From contig JAYWHT010000061.1 of the NCBI GenBank assembly GCA_043777595.1, positions 55,212 through 119,211 on the forward strand: 64,000 nt of DNA, read 5' to 3'. The stretch comes from JAYVJH01 sp043777595 (GTDB lineage Bacteria; Bacteroidota; Bacteroidia; Cytophagales; Spirosomataceae). Positions within the stretch are counted from its first letter, which is position 1. Each line of letters begins with the position of its first letter. A program made the translations under genes and the position numbers. The notes under the pieces were generated by a model. It did not search any database. It worked only from the letters and a program-made list of their open reading frames with translations, and was not told the DNA's origin. This document shows, piece by piece, positions 30,914-40,306 of the stretch.

Positions 30914-33358
30914 CTAATGGCCGATAACGGTTTTTGATACAATCTTAGGGTGTTTTTCGTCTTTTGATTTCAAGAAAACCAACTCGTTGAGTTCGCCTTT
31001 GGCCCATTTATCTATCATATTGTCATAAAAAGCTGACCCCGGGCTACCCGACTGCCCACCTGGATAAAGTCCATAGGCTTTTGGCCAAGTTTTGTCTGTC
31101 TGCACAACCATACGCCACGAAGGCCCGTGGCCAGCTTCGGTCGTAGCATTGACGATGCTACCCCCTCCGCCACAGTTTATGTCATGTCTTGAAAACGCTT
31201 TGAGTACTGGCACCAAGTGCTTTACGTCTGTGCCTTTGGCTTTGCCCCAAGCCCAAGTTTCGGGGCTGAGTGCGCCGTGTTTTGCAGTCAAAGAGTCGAT
31301 TGTTGAGCCAAAGGTTATGTTTACAATGTCAGTCATGGTTTCTACTTTGTCTTTTGTATTGACGTTATCAAACCATTTTGAGGTTGGCTGTTTTTGCATC
31401 ATCACCCAAGTACGATCTCTGGTGGGCTGTGCCATGGGTGCGGTGTTGTCGTTGGCCGGAAACTCATCGTCCCAGATGGCAGCTTTGAGTTCTACTACAT
31501 ATCTTTCAAATATCGTTGCACCTATTTCGTTGGGGTCGTTCCGATAGTTCCATTTTGACAAAATAACATAGGCGGGATTGGCTTTTGAGGTTATGTTTTG
31601 TTCTAATATTTTCAGTAAACTGGGCAATATACGGCGGGCTTCTATACTAAAATTGTCGCCTTGTAGCAATCTCAGACTATCGACTGTTGCTTTTTTGATT
31701 TGTGTCAGGCGTTCGTTGATACGAATGGCTCGCTCGCTGGGGGCAAACTTCCAGCCCAAATAATAAGGATAGGTGAGGTCGGTTGGAAACTGGTTAGCCG
31801 AACTCACAAAACCCCGTGGCGGATTTTTGACAGACGGTACTTGGTCAAATGGCACATAGCCATTCCAGTCGTTGGCAGGGTTTGAGCCGTCCAAAATATA
31901 TTTTCCTTGCTCTTTGGCACGAATCGGATAGCGGCCTTGCGACGTAATGGCTACATCGTTTTGGTTGCTGGCAAAGGCAATATTAAAACCTGGTGCTTCT
32001 AAGTTTTTTACAAAATCTCGGTACTCGTCGTAGCTCTTTGCACGGTTGCCTTTGTATAGCGCCAGCACAGAGTTACCGACCATCGTACCCGACCACTTGA
32101 CTGCGTGGCCTGTCGGAATTTCTTTACTAAATGATTTTTGGCCTTCGCTATATAGCACTGTTCCGTGGTGAGTCAGTACGAGGGTGTCTTTGATAGCCTC
32201 TGGCAAACCTTTTACCTTAAACTCATTGACCCGAGTAGTAGTTGGTTTCCAGGCGTTGTTGTACCAATATTGTTTTTGGGTTTTGTCTTTAAACTTGATC
32301 TGGTACAAGTCAAAAACATCTGAGCCGACATTGGTAATACCCCAAGCGGCATCTTTATTGAACCCAATACCAACCCCAGGCCAACCCGGCACACAAACGC
32401 CATACACATTTACTGTCGGTGATGATAGCTGCATCTGATACCAAATTGAGGGCAGGGTCAAGCCCAAATGTGGGTCGCTGGCCAGAATCGGCAGCCCTGT
32501 TACCGTTCTCGAACCATGTACCGCCCAGTTGTTGCTACCTATACCTGGGTTTTCGGCTTCTATGTTTAGATTGGCGGCGACGGCGTTTTGCATTACTGCT
32601 GCTACTTTTGGTACGGCCAGCGGTGTAAAGTTCCATTTTGTACCAGCGGGCATAATGGGCGAGGCTTCGGACGGATAGTCGGGAAATAGATCGTCCATGA
32701 CAGCAGAGCCGTATTTGGCCAGTGTATTGCTCATCTTATAGTCGTCTGTCCGTCCGTTCATGTCCTTACGCATTACTTGTTCAACGAGTGCGGTTTTGAG
32801 TGGTGTCCAAGCCTCGGGAGAGTAGCCCAATATTTTGTATTCGATGGCATAATCTTTATAGGTCAGTTGGCTAATATACGCATTGACACCTGCGGTATAA
32901 GCATCGACAATCATCTTTGAGGTTGGGTCTTTCTGAGCATTTTCCATAATGGCCTGTGCGCCCTCGGGTAGCTGGAGGCGGCGGTTGTATTTGTCATACT
33001 CTAATGTAAGGGGTCCCAATGCCTCACTCAGACGGCCAGCCGCTACTCGGCTATAAAAATCCATCTGCCAAAGGCGGTCTTGTGCCAGCACATAGCCTTG
33101 TGCAAAGTATAAATCTTGGTCGTTTTCGGCAAATATATGTGGTACACGATTGTCATCGTAGAGTATTGTTACTTCACCTTTTAGCCCTTTTAGTTTGAGT
33201 TGCGTTGAGGTTTGGCCTTCGGTTTTTTCGGCATTTTGCCAAAAACCAACAAACGGACTAAAAAACTGCCCTAATGCAGGGAGTTGCCCCAGTGGACGAT
33301 TGAGAACGTAAGTTAGGCTTACCGCAAAGAGTACGCTCAAAATTGCTTTTATTTTCAT
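30914..33358 (-). CDS. Penicillin acylase-family N-terminal nucleophile hydrolase
   Basis: The 814-residue proenzyme has an N-terminal signal or anchor, the alpha-chain region (DDNRVPHIFAENDQDLYFAQ, DRLWQMDFYSRVAAGRLSE), and the processing site GIGSNNWAVHGSRT, where the Ser after Gly becomes the N terminus of the beta chain and the nucleophile. ASDPHLGLTLPSIWYQM follows, and GGGGSIVNATTEAGHGPSWR lies near the C terminus. Family members hydrolyse amides such as penicillins or acyl-homoserine lactones; the substrate here cannot be read. It is probably periplasmic. Confidence 0.9.
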   Translation of the reverse strand: MKIKAILSVLFAVSLTYVLNRPLGQLPALGQFFSPFVGFWQNAEKTEGQTSTQLKLKGLKGEVTILYDDNRVPHIFAENDQDLYFAQGYVLAQDRLWQMDFYSRVAAGRLSEALGPLTLEYDKYNRRLQLPEGAQAIMENAQKDPTSKMIVDAYTAGVNAYISQLTYKDYAIEYKILGYSPEAWTPLKTALVEQVMRKDMNGRTDDYKMSNTLAKYGSAVMDDLFPDYPSEASPIMPAGTKWNFTPLAVPKVAAVMQNAVAANLNIEAENPGIGSNNWAVHGSRTVTGLPILASDPHLGLTLPSIWYQMQLSSPTVNVYGVCVPGWPGVGIGFNKDAAWGITNVGSDVFDLYQIKFKDKTQKQYWYNNAWKPTTTRVNEFKVKGLPEAIKDTLVLTHHGTVLYSEGQKSFSKEIPTGHAVKWSGTMVGNSVLALYKGNRAKSYDEYRDFVKNLEAPGFNIAFASNQNDVAITSQGRYPIRAKEQGKYILDGSNPANDWNGYVPFDQVPSVKNPPRGFVSSANQFPTDLTYPYYLGWKFAPSERAIRINERLTQIKKATVDSLRLLQGDNFSIEARRILPSLLKILEQNITSKANPAYVILSKWNYRNDPNEIGATIFERYVVELKAAIWDDEFPANDNTAPMAQPTRDRTWVMMQKQPTSKWFDNVNTKDKVETMTDIVNITFGSTIDSLTAKHGALSPETWAWGKAKGTDVKHLVPVLKAFSRHDINCGGGGSIVNATTEAGHGPSWRMVVQTDKTWPKAYGLYPGGQSGSPGSAFYDNMIDKWAKGELNELVFLKSKDEKHPKIVSKTVIGH

Positions 33359-33508
33359 TGTAACTACTAAATTTAGGACGATGTATTACACAAAAATACG
33401 ACTAAATACAGATTTTTTGTAACTATTGGCGTTTAAAACGTATTTTAGTCAAAATATCTTTATTTTTGACTAAAATAACTTTGTTTTTTATACTTTTTTG
33501 ACCCACAA

Positions 33509-34531
33509 ATGTTTGATTGGCTTTCTTTAGACTGGTTTACAATCAGCAAACTACGCTCGCTTCATTGGGAGAATAGTTATTTTTTGTATGGAATTGTCGG
33601 TATTCCAATAGCGATGTGGTTGCGTGGGGTATTTCATGGCAATAGCCAAAAAGTCAGTATAGTATTGGTCAGTAAAGATACCTACTCCGACTGGACGGCC
33701 ATTTTGCGTTGGTTGTTTCCTGTTTGTGTTTTTTTTGGTATTGGTCTAATTTTAATGTCATTGGCACGCCCACAGACTATTCGAAACATCAAAGAACGAG
33801 ACGCAGAGGCCATCGACATTATGCTCACTATTGATATTTCTGAGTCTATGTTAGAAAAAGATCTATTGCCCAGCCGATTGGCTGCCGCCAAGACAGTGGC
33901 CACCAATTTCGTAAAAGGCCGTCTTCAAGACCGTATTGGACTTGTTATTTTTGCAGGTGATGCCTTCACACTTTGCCCCATCACAACTGACTATGAGCTA
34001 CTCAATAGCTTCCTGAACAACATCGGCAGTCATTCTATCAGCACCGCAGGAACGGCTATTGGTAGTGCTTTGGCGGTGTCTATCAATCGATTGCGAGAGA
34101 GTAAATCCCGTTCAAAAGTAATTGTATTGCTGAGCGATGGCGAAAATACAGCAGGCAATCTGGACCCTATCACTGCCGCCAAACTGGCGCAGGCATTTGG
34201 CATAAAAGTATATACCATTGCAGTAGGCAAACCGCAAAGTAGTATCAATAAAACAGACTCAATGGTAACAATGGCACAAAATCTATCAGATGAAAGCATA
34301 CTTCAAAAAATTGCATTGACGACCAATGGCCAATTTTTTAGGGCTACCAACAACTCTACATTAAGCCAAATATTTGCACAAATTGACCAATTAGAAAAAG
34401 TAAAAATCAAGATACGAGGCTACCAAGAAGTACAAGACTATTATCGTGTATATTTGTATTGGGCTATGGTTTTGTTGCTTTCTGCGCTTTTGCTCAAAGC
34501 CGCTTTTGTGGCCAATGTACTCGAAGATTGA
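33509..34531 (+). CDS. BatA-like von Willebrand factor A membrane protein
   Basis: The 340-residue product has a transmembrane segment near residues 70-86 (FPVCVFFGIGLILMSLA), a VWA domain with a full MIDAS motif (DIMLTIDISESM, DxSxS at about 109-113, plus the later Thr in STAGTAIG and Asp in LLSDGENT), and a C-terminal membrane segment (YLYWAMVLLLSALLLKAA). This is the layout of BatA/BatB aerotolerance proteins. The usual moxR, DUF58 and other bat genes are absent from the window, so it is isolated from its normal cluster. Confidence 0.85.
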   Translation: MFDWLSLDWFTISKLRSLHWENSYFLYGIVGIPIAMWLRGVFHGNSQKVSIVLVSKDTYSDWTAILRWLFPVCVFFGIGLILMSLARPQTIRNIKERDAEAIDIMLTIDISESMLEKDLLPSRLAAAKTVATNFVKGRLQDRIGLVIFAGDAFTLCPITTDYELLNSFLNNIGSHSISTAGTAIGSALAVSINRLRESKSRSKVIVLLSDGENTAGNLDPITAAKLAQAFGIKVYTIAVGKPQSSINKTDSMVTMAQNLSDESILQKIALTTNGQFFRATNNSTLSQIFAQIDQLEKVKIKIRGYQEVQDYYRVYLYWAMVLLLSALLLKAAFVANVLED

Positions 34532-34608
34532 ATTGAGATGCTCAACTGACTAAACTCAGCAGTAATATCAATCGAGGAGTTACTGATAAACCACTGCCGT
34601 CGATGACA

Positions 34609-34638
34609 TTTGGATGACGATTTAATACCCTATCTTTG
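34609..34638 (+). promoter_or_regulatory. Orphan promoter-like sequence
   Basis: TTTG (34609-34612) and TATCTTTG (34631-34638) are spaced by 18 bp and fit the Bacteroidota -33/-7 pattern. No + strand gene follows before the convergent gene at 34811. It might drive an untranslated RNA or be chance. The gap 34532-34810 shows nothing else. Confidence 0.35.
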
Positions 34639-34810
34639 CTGTAAATCTAACAACAGATAAGTAATAATGTAAAATGTTGAGTGAGGGTTTGGCGGTATTA
34701 TAATTAACTCACGACACAAGACTACAAACACAGCACTACTTAACTAACTCGTTGATAATAAATATTTAATCGGCACAGTGAAACATTAGCACATTTGTTT
34801 TAGTGTTTTA

Positions 34811-35860
34811 TTATTCCTGAAAAATTTCTATCAGAAACCCGTTAGGGGCGAGTATCGTCATAGCTTTACATTTGCCATAATACGGTGAGTTGATTTCGAT
34901 AGGCGGTTGTACGATTTTGTATTGTTTGGCTTTGGCATCAGCATAAACTTTGTTCAAATCTCGGCACGGGAAGGTCCAGCAACCCAAGCCACGGTTGGGT
35001 ATTTTTTTGGGGACACCTACCTCAAACGCTTTCTGATTTAGAAATTCTACAAACAACAAATGCCCCCAACGGCTGCCTTTTGAGTATAGCGTCATAAATC
35101 GGTATTTTGTTCCGGCCGGCACACCCAATGCCCCCGAAGTTTCCCAGATGCGGTCAGAGCGTACTTCGTAGCCGAGTGTATTGGCGTAAAAATCAATGAT
35201 AGCGTCTGAATTATCAATAATTTGAGCCGAATATGCTGGTCCACCGTAGCCCGTCGTAGAGTCAATAGGGCTGAGTTGCGCCATACCGTCGCCACGTGTT
35301 ATGCCTACACCTTTTACAAAATCGGGGCCATTAAAAATCGTCTCATAAACCGTATATTTCGATTTGTCCAAAGCCTCAACGTTATAGGTATTCATGGCCG
35401 CCCAAGCACCAAAGCCAAGTCGCCGCATGGTCGAATCTACTTTTGGCTGTATTGTATTTGGAAACCCCATTGACAATACGCCAAGTTCGAGCGTATTCCA
35501 GCTTTTATGAATCGTAGGTGTGGGTTTGTTTAGTACCATCAGCCGTATTTTGAGCGATGGCGTGTTGGGGCGTTGCATCATGTATAGTTCCCAGTCAATA
35601 TCGGCAGGAATTTCATAGAGTTTACGCTCAATAGCTTTAGCTTTGGCATCTTGTTTAACTGGCCCATTGATTACCAACCCAAATCCTTTTTCATAAAACA
35701 GTCGAGTTTCTTCTAACGACACCGTACAAATCGTAGTACCAAAGAGCGGCATCAGTTGTGCCTCTTCGATCTTTGAGCGTGGGGCTTGGCTGTCACGTTG
35801 TGCAAAGGCATTTATTACAATATATACTACAAAACACAAGGTAATTAGCGTTTTTTTCAT
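34811..35860 (-). CDS. Exported VOC-family protein with two VOC units
   Basis: The 349-residue product starts with a signal peptide (MKKTLITLCFVVYIVINAFA). Two glyoxalase-like halves follow: residues 45-175 (TTICTVSLEETRLFYEKGFG) and about 215-345 (SAQIIDNSDAIIDFYANTLG, then LAPNGFLIEIFQE). Metal ligands are not obvious, so a binding rather than lyase role is possible. The substrate is unknown. It lies 34 nt downstream of the LD-carboxypeptidase gene, likely same transcript. Confidence 0.8.
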   Translation of the reverse strand: MKKTLITLCFVVYIVINAFAQRDSQAPRSKIEEAQLMPLFGTTICTVSLEETRLFYEKGFGLVINGPVKQDAKAKAIERKLYEIPADIDWELYMMQRPNTPSLKIRLMVLNKPTPTIHKSWNTLELGVLSMGFPNTIQPKVDSTMRRLGFGAWAAMNTYNVEALDKSKYTVYETIFNGPDFVKGVGITRGDGMAQLSPIDSTTGYGGPAYSAQIIDNSDAIIDFYANTLGYEVRSDRIWETSGALGVPAGTKYRFMTLYSKGSRWGHLLFVEFLNQKAFEVGVPKKIPNRGLGCWTFPCRDLNKVYADAKAKQYKIVQPPIEINSPYYGKCKAMTILAPNGFLIEIFQE

Positions 35861-35894
35861 GATTTAGATAAGATTCAAAAATATAAGATTATAC

Positions 35895-36926
35895 CTACAA
35901 AACAGCCGATTCAAGCAATTTTATGGTACCAGTGCTGGCATCAAGTTCGGCCATTATACCCAACGGAACGGTAAATTTATGAGAAATATGGCCAATCATT
36001 GCACCTGCATAAGCTGGTTTTTGAGTGGGCTTAATGTGGTCGTCAAATAGGTTGTCGAATGTGAGTGAGCCGTAGCCCTCGCCAGGGGCGCATTTGGTAC
36101 ATTTACCAAAAACAAAACCGTTCATATCTTCAAAAACACCCGCCAGCTTGAGTTGGGTCATCATACGGTCTATACTATAAATATTCTCGTGGACATCTTC
36201 CAAAAACAGCAGACTACCCTTCCAGTCAGGCAAAAACCGAGTACCCATCAAATGGCTCAACACAGTCAGATTGCCCCCCAAAAGCGGCCCAGTGGCTTTG
36301 CCTTGATACAAAGTTTCGATGCGGTCTTCAATTTGAGTTAGATTGTTGCCAATCTCTTTTGGGTTTTCCATTAAAACGGCTTCTCCGTCCATCAATATTT
36401 TACGAAAACAATCGACAGTAAATGAGTTCCAAGTGGCTGCACCCTCAGGGCTATGAAACGTTACCAAGCCTGTTTGTGCGTGAATTGCCAACAATAAAGC
36501 GGTAATATCAGAGTAACCCAAGATAATTTTAGGATTTTGGGCAATAGTTTTATAGTCGAGCAATGGCAACAAACGAGCGCAACCCCAGCCACCATGCACA
36601 CACAATATACCCTGCACCGACGAGTCGGCAAACATAGCATTGAGGTCAGCGGCACGGTCTTGGTCTTTGCCTGCCAAATAACCATAGCGGTCGTAGGCGT
36701 GCTTACCTATTTTTACATTCAAACCTAATGCCGCCATAGACTCACGGATAACGTCAATCGTTTGTCGGCTACTTACTGCACCTGCCGGGCATACCAAACC
36801 CAGTGTATCGCCAACTTTGAGGCGTGGCGGCTTGATGATTTTTATGGCATTTTGTTGCGCTATGGTTTGTTGCGCTATGGTGCTGGCGGCCAAGGTACTT
36901 GCTATAAAATTACGTCTTGAAATCAT
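35895..36926 (-). CDS. LD-carboxypeptidase (S66 family), Tat-type signal
   Basis: Cleaves the terminal D-Ala from tetrapeptide stems in murein recycling (LdcA type). The 343-residue product has VGDTLGLVCPAGAVSSRQT, HGGWGCARLLPLLD and the nucleophile Ser139 in LGYSDITALLL, with the late His in GAMIGHISHKFTVPLGIMAE. Unlike cytoplasmic LdcA it starts with a twin-arginine-like signal (ISRRNFIASTLAAS) whose cleavage region contains a tandemly duplicated 15-bp unit (36851-36880) encoding TIAQQ twice. Export suggests a periplasmic role. Confidence 0.9.
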   Translation of the reverse strand: MISRRNFIASTLAASTIAQQTIAQQNAIKIIKPPRLKVGDTLGLVCPAGAVSSRQTIDVIRESMAALGLNVKIGKHAYDRYGYLAGKDQDRAADLNAMFADSSVQGILCVHGGWGCARLLPLLDYKTIAQNPKIILGYSDITALLLAIHAQTGLVTFHSPEGAATWNSFTVDCFRKILMDGEAVLMENPKEIGNNLTQIEDRIETLYQGKATGPLLGGNLTVLSHLMGTRFLPDWKGSLLFLEDVHENIYSIDRMMTQLKLAGVFEDMNGFVFGKCTKCAPGEGYGSLTFDNLFDDHIKPTQKPAYAGAMIGHISHKFTVPLGIMAELDASTGTIKLLESAVL

Positions 36927-37017
36927 GTAGGTAGTGAATAATAAAAAAGCAAGAAACGAAAAATTATCAAAGAGTCAAAAAATTGAATTAAAAAAATGGA
37001 AAGTAGCTGCTTGCCTA

Positions 37018-38259
37018 TTACAATTCAAACTCAGGCATAGCGATTTGACCTACCAATGCGCTGGCAGCCACAACAGCGGGACTACCCAAATATACAAGTG
37101 CATTAGGATTACCCATACGGCCCTTAAAATTACGATTGGTACTGCTCAATACCGTTTCGCCATCGCCAGGTACGCCCAAATGCGAGCCTACACAAGGCCC
37201 ACAGCCCGAGGTTATAAACTTGGCTCCCGCCGCCATCAGGCTTTGCGCTGTGCCGTCGGCGAGTGCGTCCATAAATACCTGATTGGAGGCTGGCGAAATG
37301 AGCAATCTCACACCTTTGGCTATGTGTTTGCCTTTTAAAATTTGGTTTGCAATCTGTAAATCCTCTAATCGGGCATTGGTACAACTTCCCAAAAAAGCAT
37401 ACTGAATGGGAGTACCGAGTGCTTTCTGAATGTCGTGGACGTTGTCGGGTGAGTGTGGAAAAGCGATTTGAGGCTGCAGGTCGGTCAGGTCAAACTCTAA
37501 GATTCGCTCATACACCGCCCCTTCGTCTGGCAAAGTTGGAGTCCAGTCGTATGGGAGTTGTAAGCCTTTGGGGTGGCAAATACCATTTTTTGCGCCCATT
37601 TCTATTACCATATTACACATCGTGAAGCGGCTTGGCAACATCATACGCTCTACAACTGGCCCACTAAACTCAATGGCTTGGTAGGTTGCGCCTTCGATGG
37701 TAATATGTTTGGCCAAAAACAAAATCACGTCCTTGGCACTGACACCTACTCGCAAACGGCCATTCAGTACTATTTTAATAGTTCGTGGTACTTTTAGCCA
37801 TATTTTTCCAGTCAGCATCACACCTGCCAAATCGGTAGAACCCACACCAGTAGCAAACGCATTGAGACAACCATAGGAAACCGTATGCGAGTCGGCACCA
37901 ATAAATAGCTGGCCAGGCTTTACGTGCTGGTTTTCGACCATCAACTGGTGGCATATTCCTTCGCCTACATCGTACAAAACACAGTCTTGCTCGGTTGCAA
38001 ACTCTCTAATTTTTTTATGTAAATTACCAATCCGTTCATTGGGTGCTGGCGAGGCGTGGTCGAGTACCAAAAACGTTTTATCTTTATCAAACACTCTTAC
38101 GCCACCCATCTCCCTAAAAGCCTTGATGGCCAGCGGCGCAGTAGTGTCTGAGGCCATGATACCGTCCACGGCTACAATACAAAGCTCGTCAGCATAAACG
38201 GCTTTGTTGGCGTGTACAGAGAGTATTTTTTCAGTAATTGTCTGAGGAATTACTTTCAT
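37018..38259 (-). CDS. Aconitase-superfamily dehydratase large subunit (LeuC/homoaconitase type)
   Basis: The 413-residue length matches the short, archaeal-type isopropylmalate/methylmalate dehydratase large subunit. The [4Fe-4S] ligands are Cys293 (LGSCTNARLEDL), Cys353 and Cys356 (TSGCGPCVGSH). Other signatures are LVLDHASPAPNE, FIGADSHTVSYG and ATGVGSTDLAGV. The enzyme needs a small swivelling subunit (LeuD), but none is adjacent, nor are leuA or leuB. Isopropylmalate, citramalate and homocitrate branches cannot be separated by eye. Confidence 0.85.
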   Translation of the reverse strand: MKVIPQTITEKILSVHANKAVYADELCIVAVDGIMASDTTAPLAIKAFREMGGVRVFDKDKTFLVLDHASPAPNERIGNLHKKIREFATEQDCVLYDVGEGICHQLMVENQHVKPGQLFIGADSHTVSYGCLNAFATGVGSTDLAGVMLTGKIWLKVPRTIKIVLNGRLRVGVSAKDVILFLAKHITIEGATYQAIEFSGPVVERMMLPSRFTMCNMVIEMGAKNGICHPKGLQLPYDWTPTLPDEGAVYERILEFDLTDLQPQIAFPHSPDNVHDIQKALGTPIQYAFLGSCTNARLEDLQIANQILKGKHIAKGVRLLISPASNQVFMDALADGTAQSLMAAGAKFITSGCGPCVGSHLGVPGDGETVLSSTNRNFKGRMGNPNALVYLGSPAVVAASALVGQIAMPEFEL

Positions 38260-38380
38260 TTTGTTTTAATTTGCCAAATATAAAAAAAATATCTGAATTT
38301 GAGGCTCAAATTCAAAATGAACAAGGCTTGTTATTTACTATTTTTTTATCGACAACTCAACAACTCAACGATTGAATAAC

Positions 38381-38388
38381 TATATTTG
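38381..38388 (+). promoter_or_regulatory. -7 box TATATTTG before the NUDIX gene
   Basis: TATATTTG fits TAnnTTTG. It contains the upstream TTG at 38386, which therefore cannot be the translation start if the box is used. No good -33 box is visible. Confidence 0.45.
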
Positions 38389-38418
38389 CCACGTAAAGAG
38401 TCTATAATTTTTAAAGAA

Positions 38419-38904
38419 TTGAGTGAAGCACAAAACGAACTAACACGGCTCTATGGCAACAGGCTACGGCTACGAGTGTGTGGTATTTGTACCAAAGGTA
38501 GCCATGTTTTGATGTTGAGCCATCGAGGCATTGGTCAGTCAGATGTGTTCTGGTGTCCTCCCGGTGGTGGAATACAATTTGGCGAAACTGCCCACGAAGC
38601 ACTCATCAGAGAGTACAAAGAAGAAACAGGATTGGACATAAAAGTACATAATTTGTTGTTTGTCAATGAATTTGTAGAGCCACCGCTCCATGCCATAGAG
38701 TTATTTTTTAAGGTCGAAATAACAGGCGGCACACAGTTGGTAGGCACTGACCCTGAAATGAGCGCAGACACCCAAATCATAGAAGATTTGAAATGGATAA
38801 CGTTTGACGAAATAAAATCTCGGCCACCGTCAGAGTTTCACTCACTTTTTCGGCGTTGCGAAGAATTTAACGATATTTTCAAATTGAGTGGGTATTTAGT
38901 TTAA
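38419..38904 (+). CDS. NUDIX hydrolase
   Basis: Hydrolyses nucleoside-diphosphate-linked substrates. The NUDIX box is complete: GGGIQFGETAHEALIREYKE followed by ETGLDI (Gx5Ex7REUxEExGU). I set the start at the TTG at 38419 (161 residues), because the TTG at 38386 lies within the -7 promoter box and no ATG is available; the choice is uncertain. Substrate specificity is unknown. A DUF3822-coaD pair follows 32 nt later. Confidence 0.85.
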   Translation: MSEAQNELTRLYGNRLRLRVCGICTKGSHVLMLSHRGIGQSDVFWCPPGGGIQFGETAHEALIREYKEETGLDIKVHNLLFVNEFVEPPLHAIELFFKVEITGGTQLVGTDPEMSADTQIIEDLKWITFDEIKSRPPSEFHSLFRRCEEFNDIFKLSGYLV

Positions 38905-38936
38905 AAAAACAATTAACAAATTCATAATTCAATAAA

Positions 38937-39845
38937 TTGGTCTATACCGACAAATATACCTTAGCCCCACCGCTCTTAGCCTCACCGCTCGTGTCAGTCG
39001 ATGCGCTGGTATTTGATACATCTGTATTGTCAGACTATCACCTTTGTATTGAAATTGGCTTCAATACATTTAGGTATTGTGTGGTAGATTCGACAAAAAA
39101 ACAATGTGTTTGCCTCGAAGATTATGCTTTTGACTCTCTGGTTACCAAAAATACCCTTATTGACTCGCTGCACTCACTCTATCAGCAACATTCTTTTTTG
39201 GCACTCAATACTTGGAAAAACATTACAGTTACTTTCAATACACCTCAATTTACGCTCATACCGACCGATTTATTCAGAAAAGAATACATCGCCACTTATC
39301 TTCAACTGATAATGGGACGGAAATTGTCTGCCAATGATCAAGTTTTGTCAGCACCCATAGACCGAATCAATGCCCGAAATGTGTTTGCAGTTGAAAAACA
39401 AATCTGGGATTGGTTGCTCAATACCTACTCGCTGCACAGCCCCAATGTTCATCATCAGACTAATGCCTTGATTCAGAGTGCATTTAAGCAAATACCTGCC
39501 AAAAGTGAGCCGACGGCTGTACTTCACTTTGAAAATGAATACGTTACGATTGTTGTCGTCGAAGATAGCCAGTTACTGATATGCAATAGATTTGCATACA
39601 AAATTGCTGCCGACATGACCTACTTTGTGTTGTTTGTGTTAGACAATCTAAAAATAAAACCAGACTCAATCAACGTACATCTTTCGGGCGAGATAACCCC
39701 TTATTCAGAAAACTACGAATCATTGACTCAGTTTTTGCCAAACATTACTTTTAGCAAACTACCACAAGGACTAAGTTTATCTTCATCTTTTGAAGACCTC
39801 CCAGAGCATCGCTACCTGAGTCTTTACAACAACTATCTGATATGA
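38937..39845 (+). CDS. DUF3822 protein
   Basis: The 302-residue product starts at a TTG and has the family pattern: LCIEIGFNTFRYCVVDSTKK as first beta hairpin, a central helical region, and AVLHFENEYVTIVVVEDSQL with DSINVHLSGEITPYSE in the second half. The duplicated beta-hairpin layout recalls actin-like ATPase folds, without certain nucleotide motifs. In Bacteroidota it is commonly found just upstream of coaD, as here (4 nt overlap, ATGA). Its function is not known. Confidence 0.75.
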   Translation: MVYTDKYTLAPPLLASPLVSVDALVFDTSVLSDYHLCIEIGFNTFRYCVVDSTKKQCVCLEDYAFDSLVTKNTLIDSLHSLYQQHSFLALNTWKNITVTFNTPQFTLIPTDLFRKEYIATYLQLIMGRKLSANDQVLSAPIDRINARNVFAVEKQIWDWLLNTYSLHSPNVHHQTNALIQSAFKQIPAKSEPTAVLHFENEYVTIVVVEDSQLLICNRFAYKIAADMTYFVLFVLDNLKIKPDSINVHLSGEITPYSENYESLTQFLPNITFSKLPQGLSLSSSFEDLPEHRYLSLYNNYLI

Positions 39846-40306
39846 ACCGCATTGCGCTCTTTCCAGGCTCGTTCGACCCTTTTACAAAAGGCCATGAAGA
39901 CATCGTACTCCGAGGGCTGGCGTTGTTTGACAGGATTGTGATTGGTATTGGTACAAATTCAAACAAAAATCGGTACTTTCCACTGTCCGAAATGGAGGGG
40001 TACATTCAGCAAACTTTTAGGGACTACTCAGCCGTAACAACGATTCATTATGAAGACTTAACGGCCAATGTTGCCAAAAACATAGGAGCAAAGTTTTTGA
40101 TTAGGGGGCTACGAAACACTACTGACTTTGAATACGAAAACAGTATCGCCCAAGTAAATCGGCATATTTATGAAGAAGTAGAAACTGTTTTTTTGATAAC
40201 ATCGCCGCACCTCGCCCCTATCAGCTCAACTATTATCAGAGAGCTGCACCGATTTAAGCACAATGTAAATGAGTTTTTGCCTTACGAATTGCCAACACTT
40301 ACCTAA
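39842..40306 (+). CDS. coaD: Phosphopantetheine adenylyltransferase
   Basis: Transfers AMP from ATP to 4'-phosphopantetheine, the penultimate step of CoA synthesis. The 154-residue product has the nucleotidyltransferase start IALFPGSFDPFTKGHEDIVL with the (T/H)xGH signature TKGH, KFLIRGLRNTTDFEYE as substrate loop, and TSPHLAPISSTIIREL with the ISSTxxR motif. It overlaps DUF3822 by 4 nt. The 3' end overlaps a decayed minus-strand frame by 8 nt. Confidence 0.95.
   Translation: MNRIALFPGSFDPFTKGHEDIVLRGLALFDRIVIGIGTNSNKNRYFPLSEMEGYIQQTFRDYSAVTTIHYEDLTANVAKNIGAKFLIRGLRNTTDFEYENSIAQVNRHIYEEVETVFLITSPHLAPISSTIIRELHRFKHNVNEFLPYELPTLT

Noticed and set aside
31092..31547. A 151-codon + strand frame opposite the penicillin acylase gene
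   Set aside because: It mirrors the conserved beta-chain coding region; no independent support.
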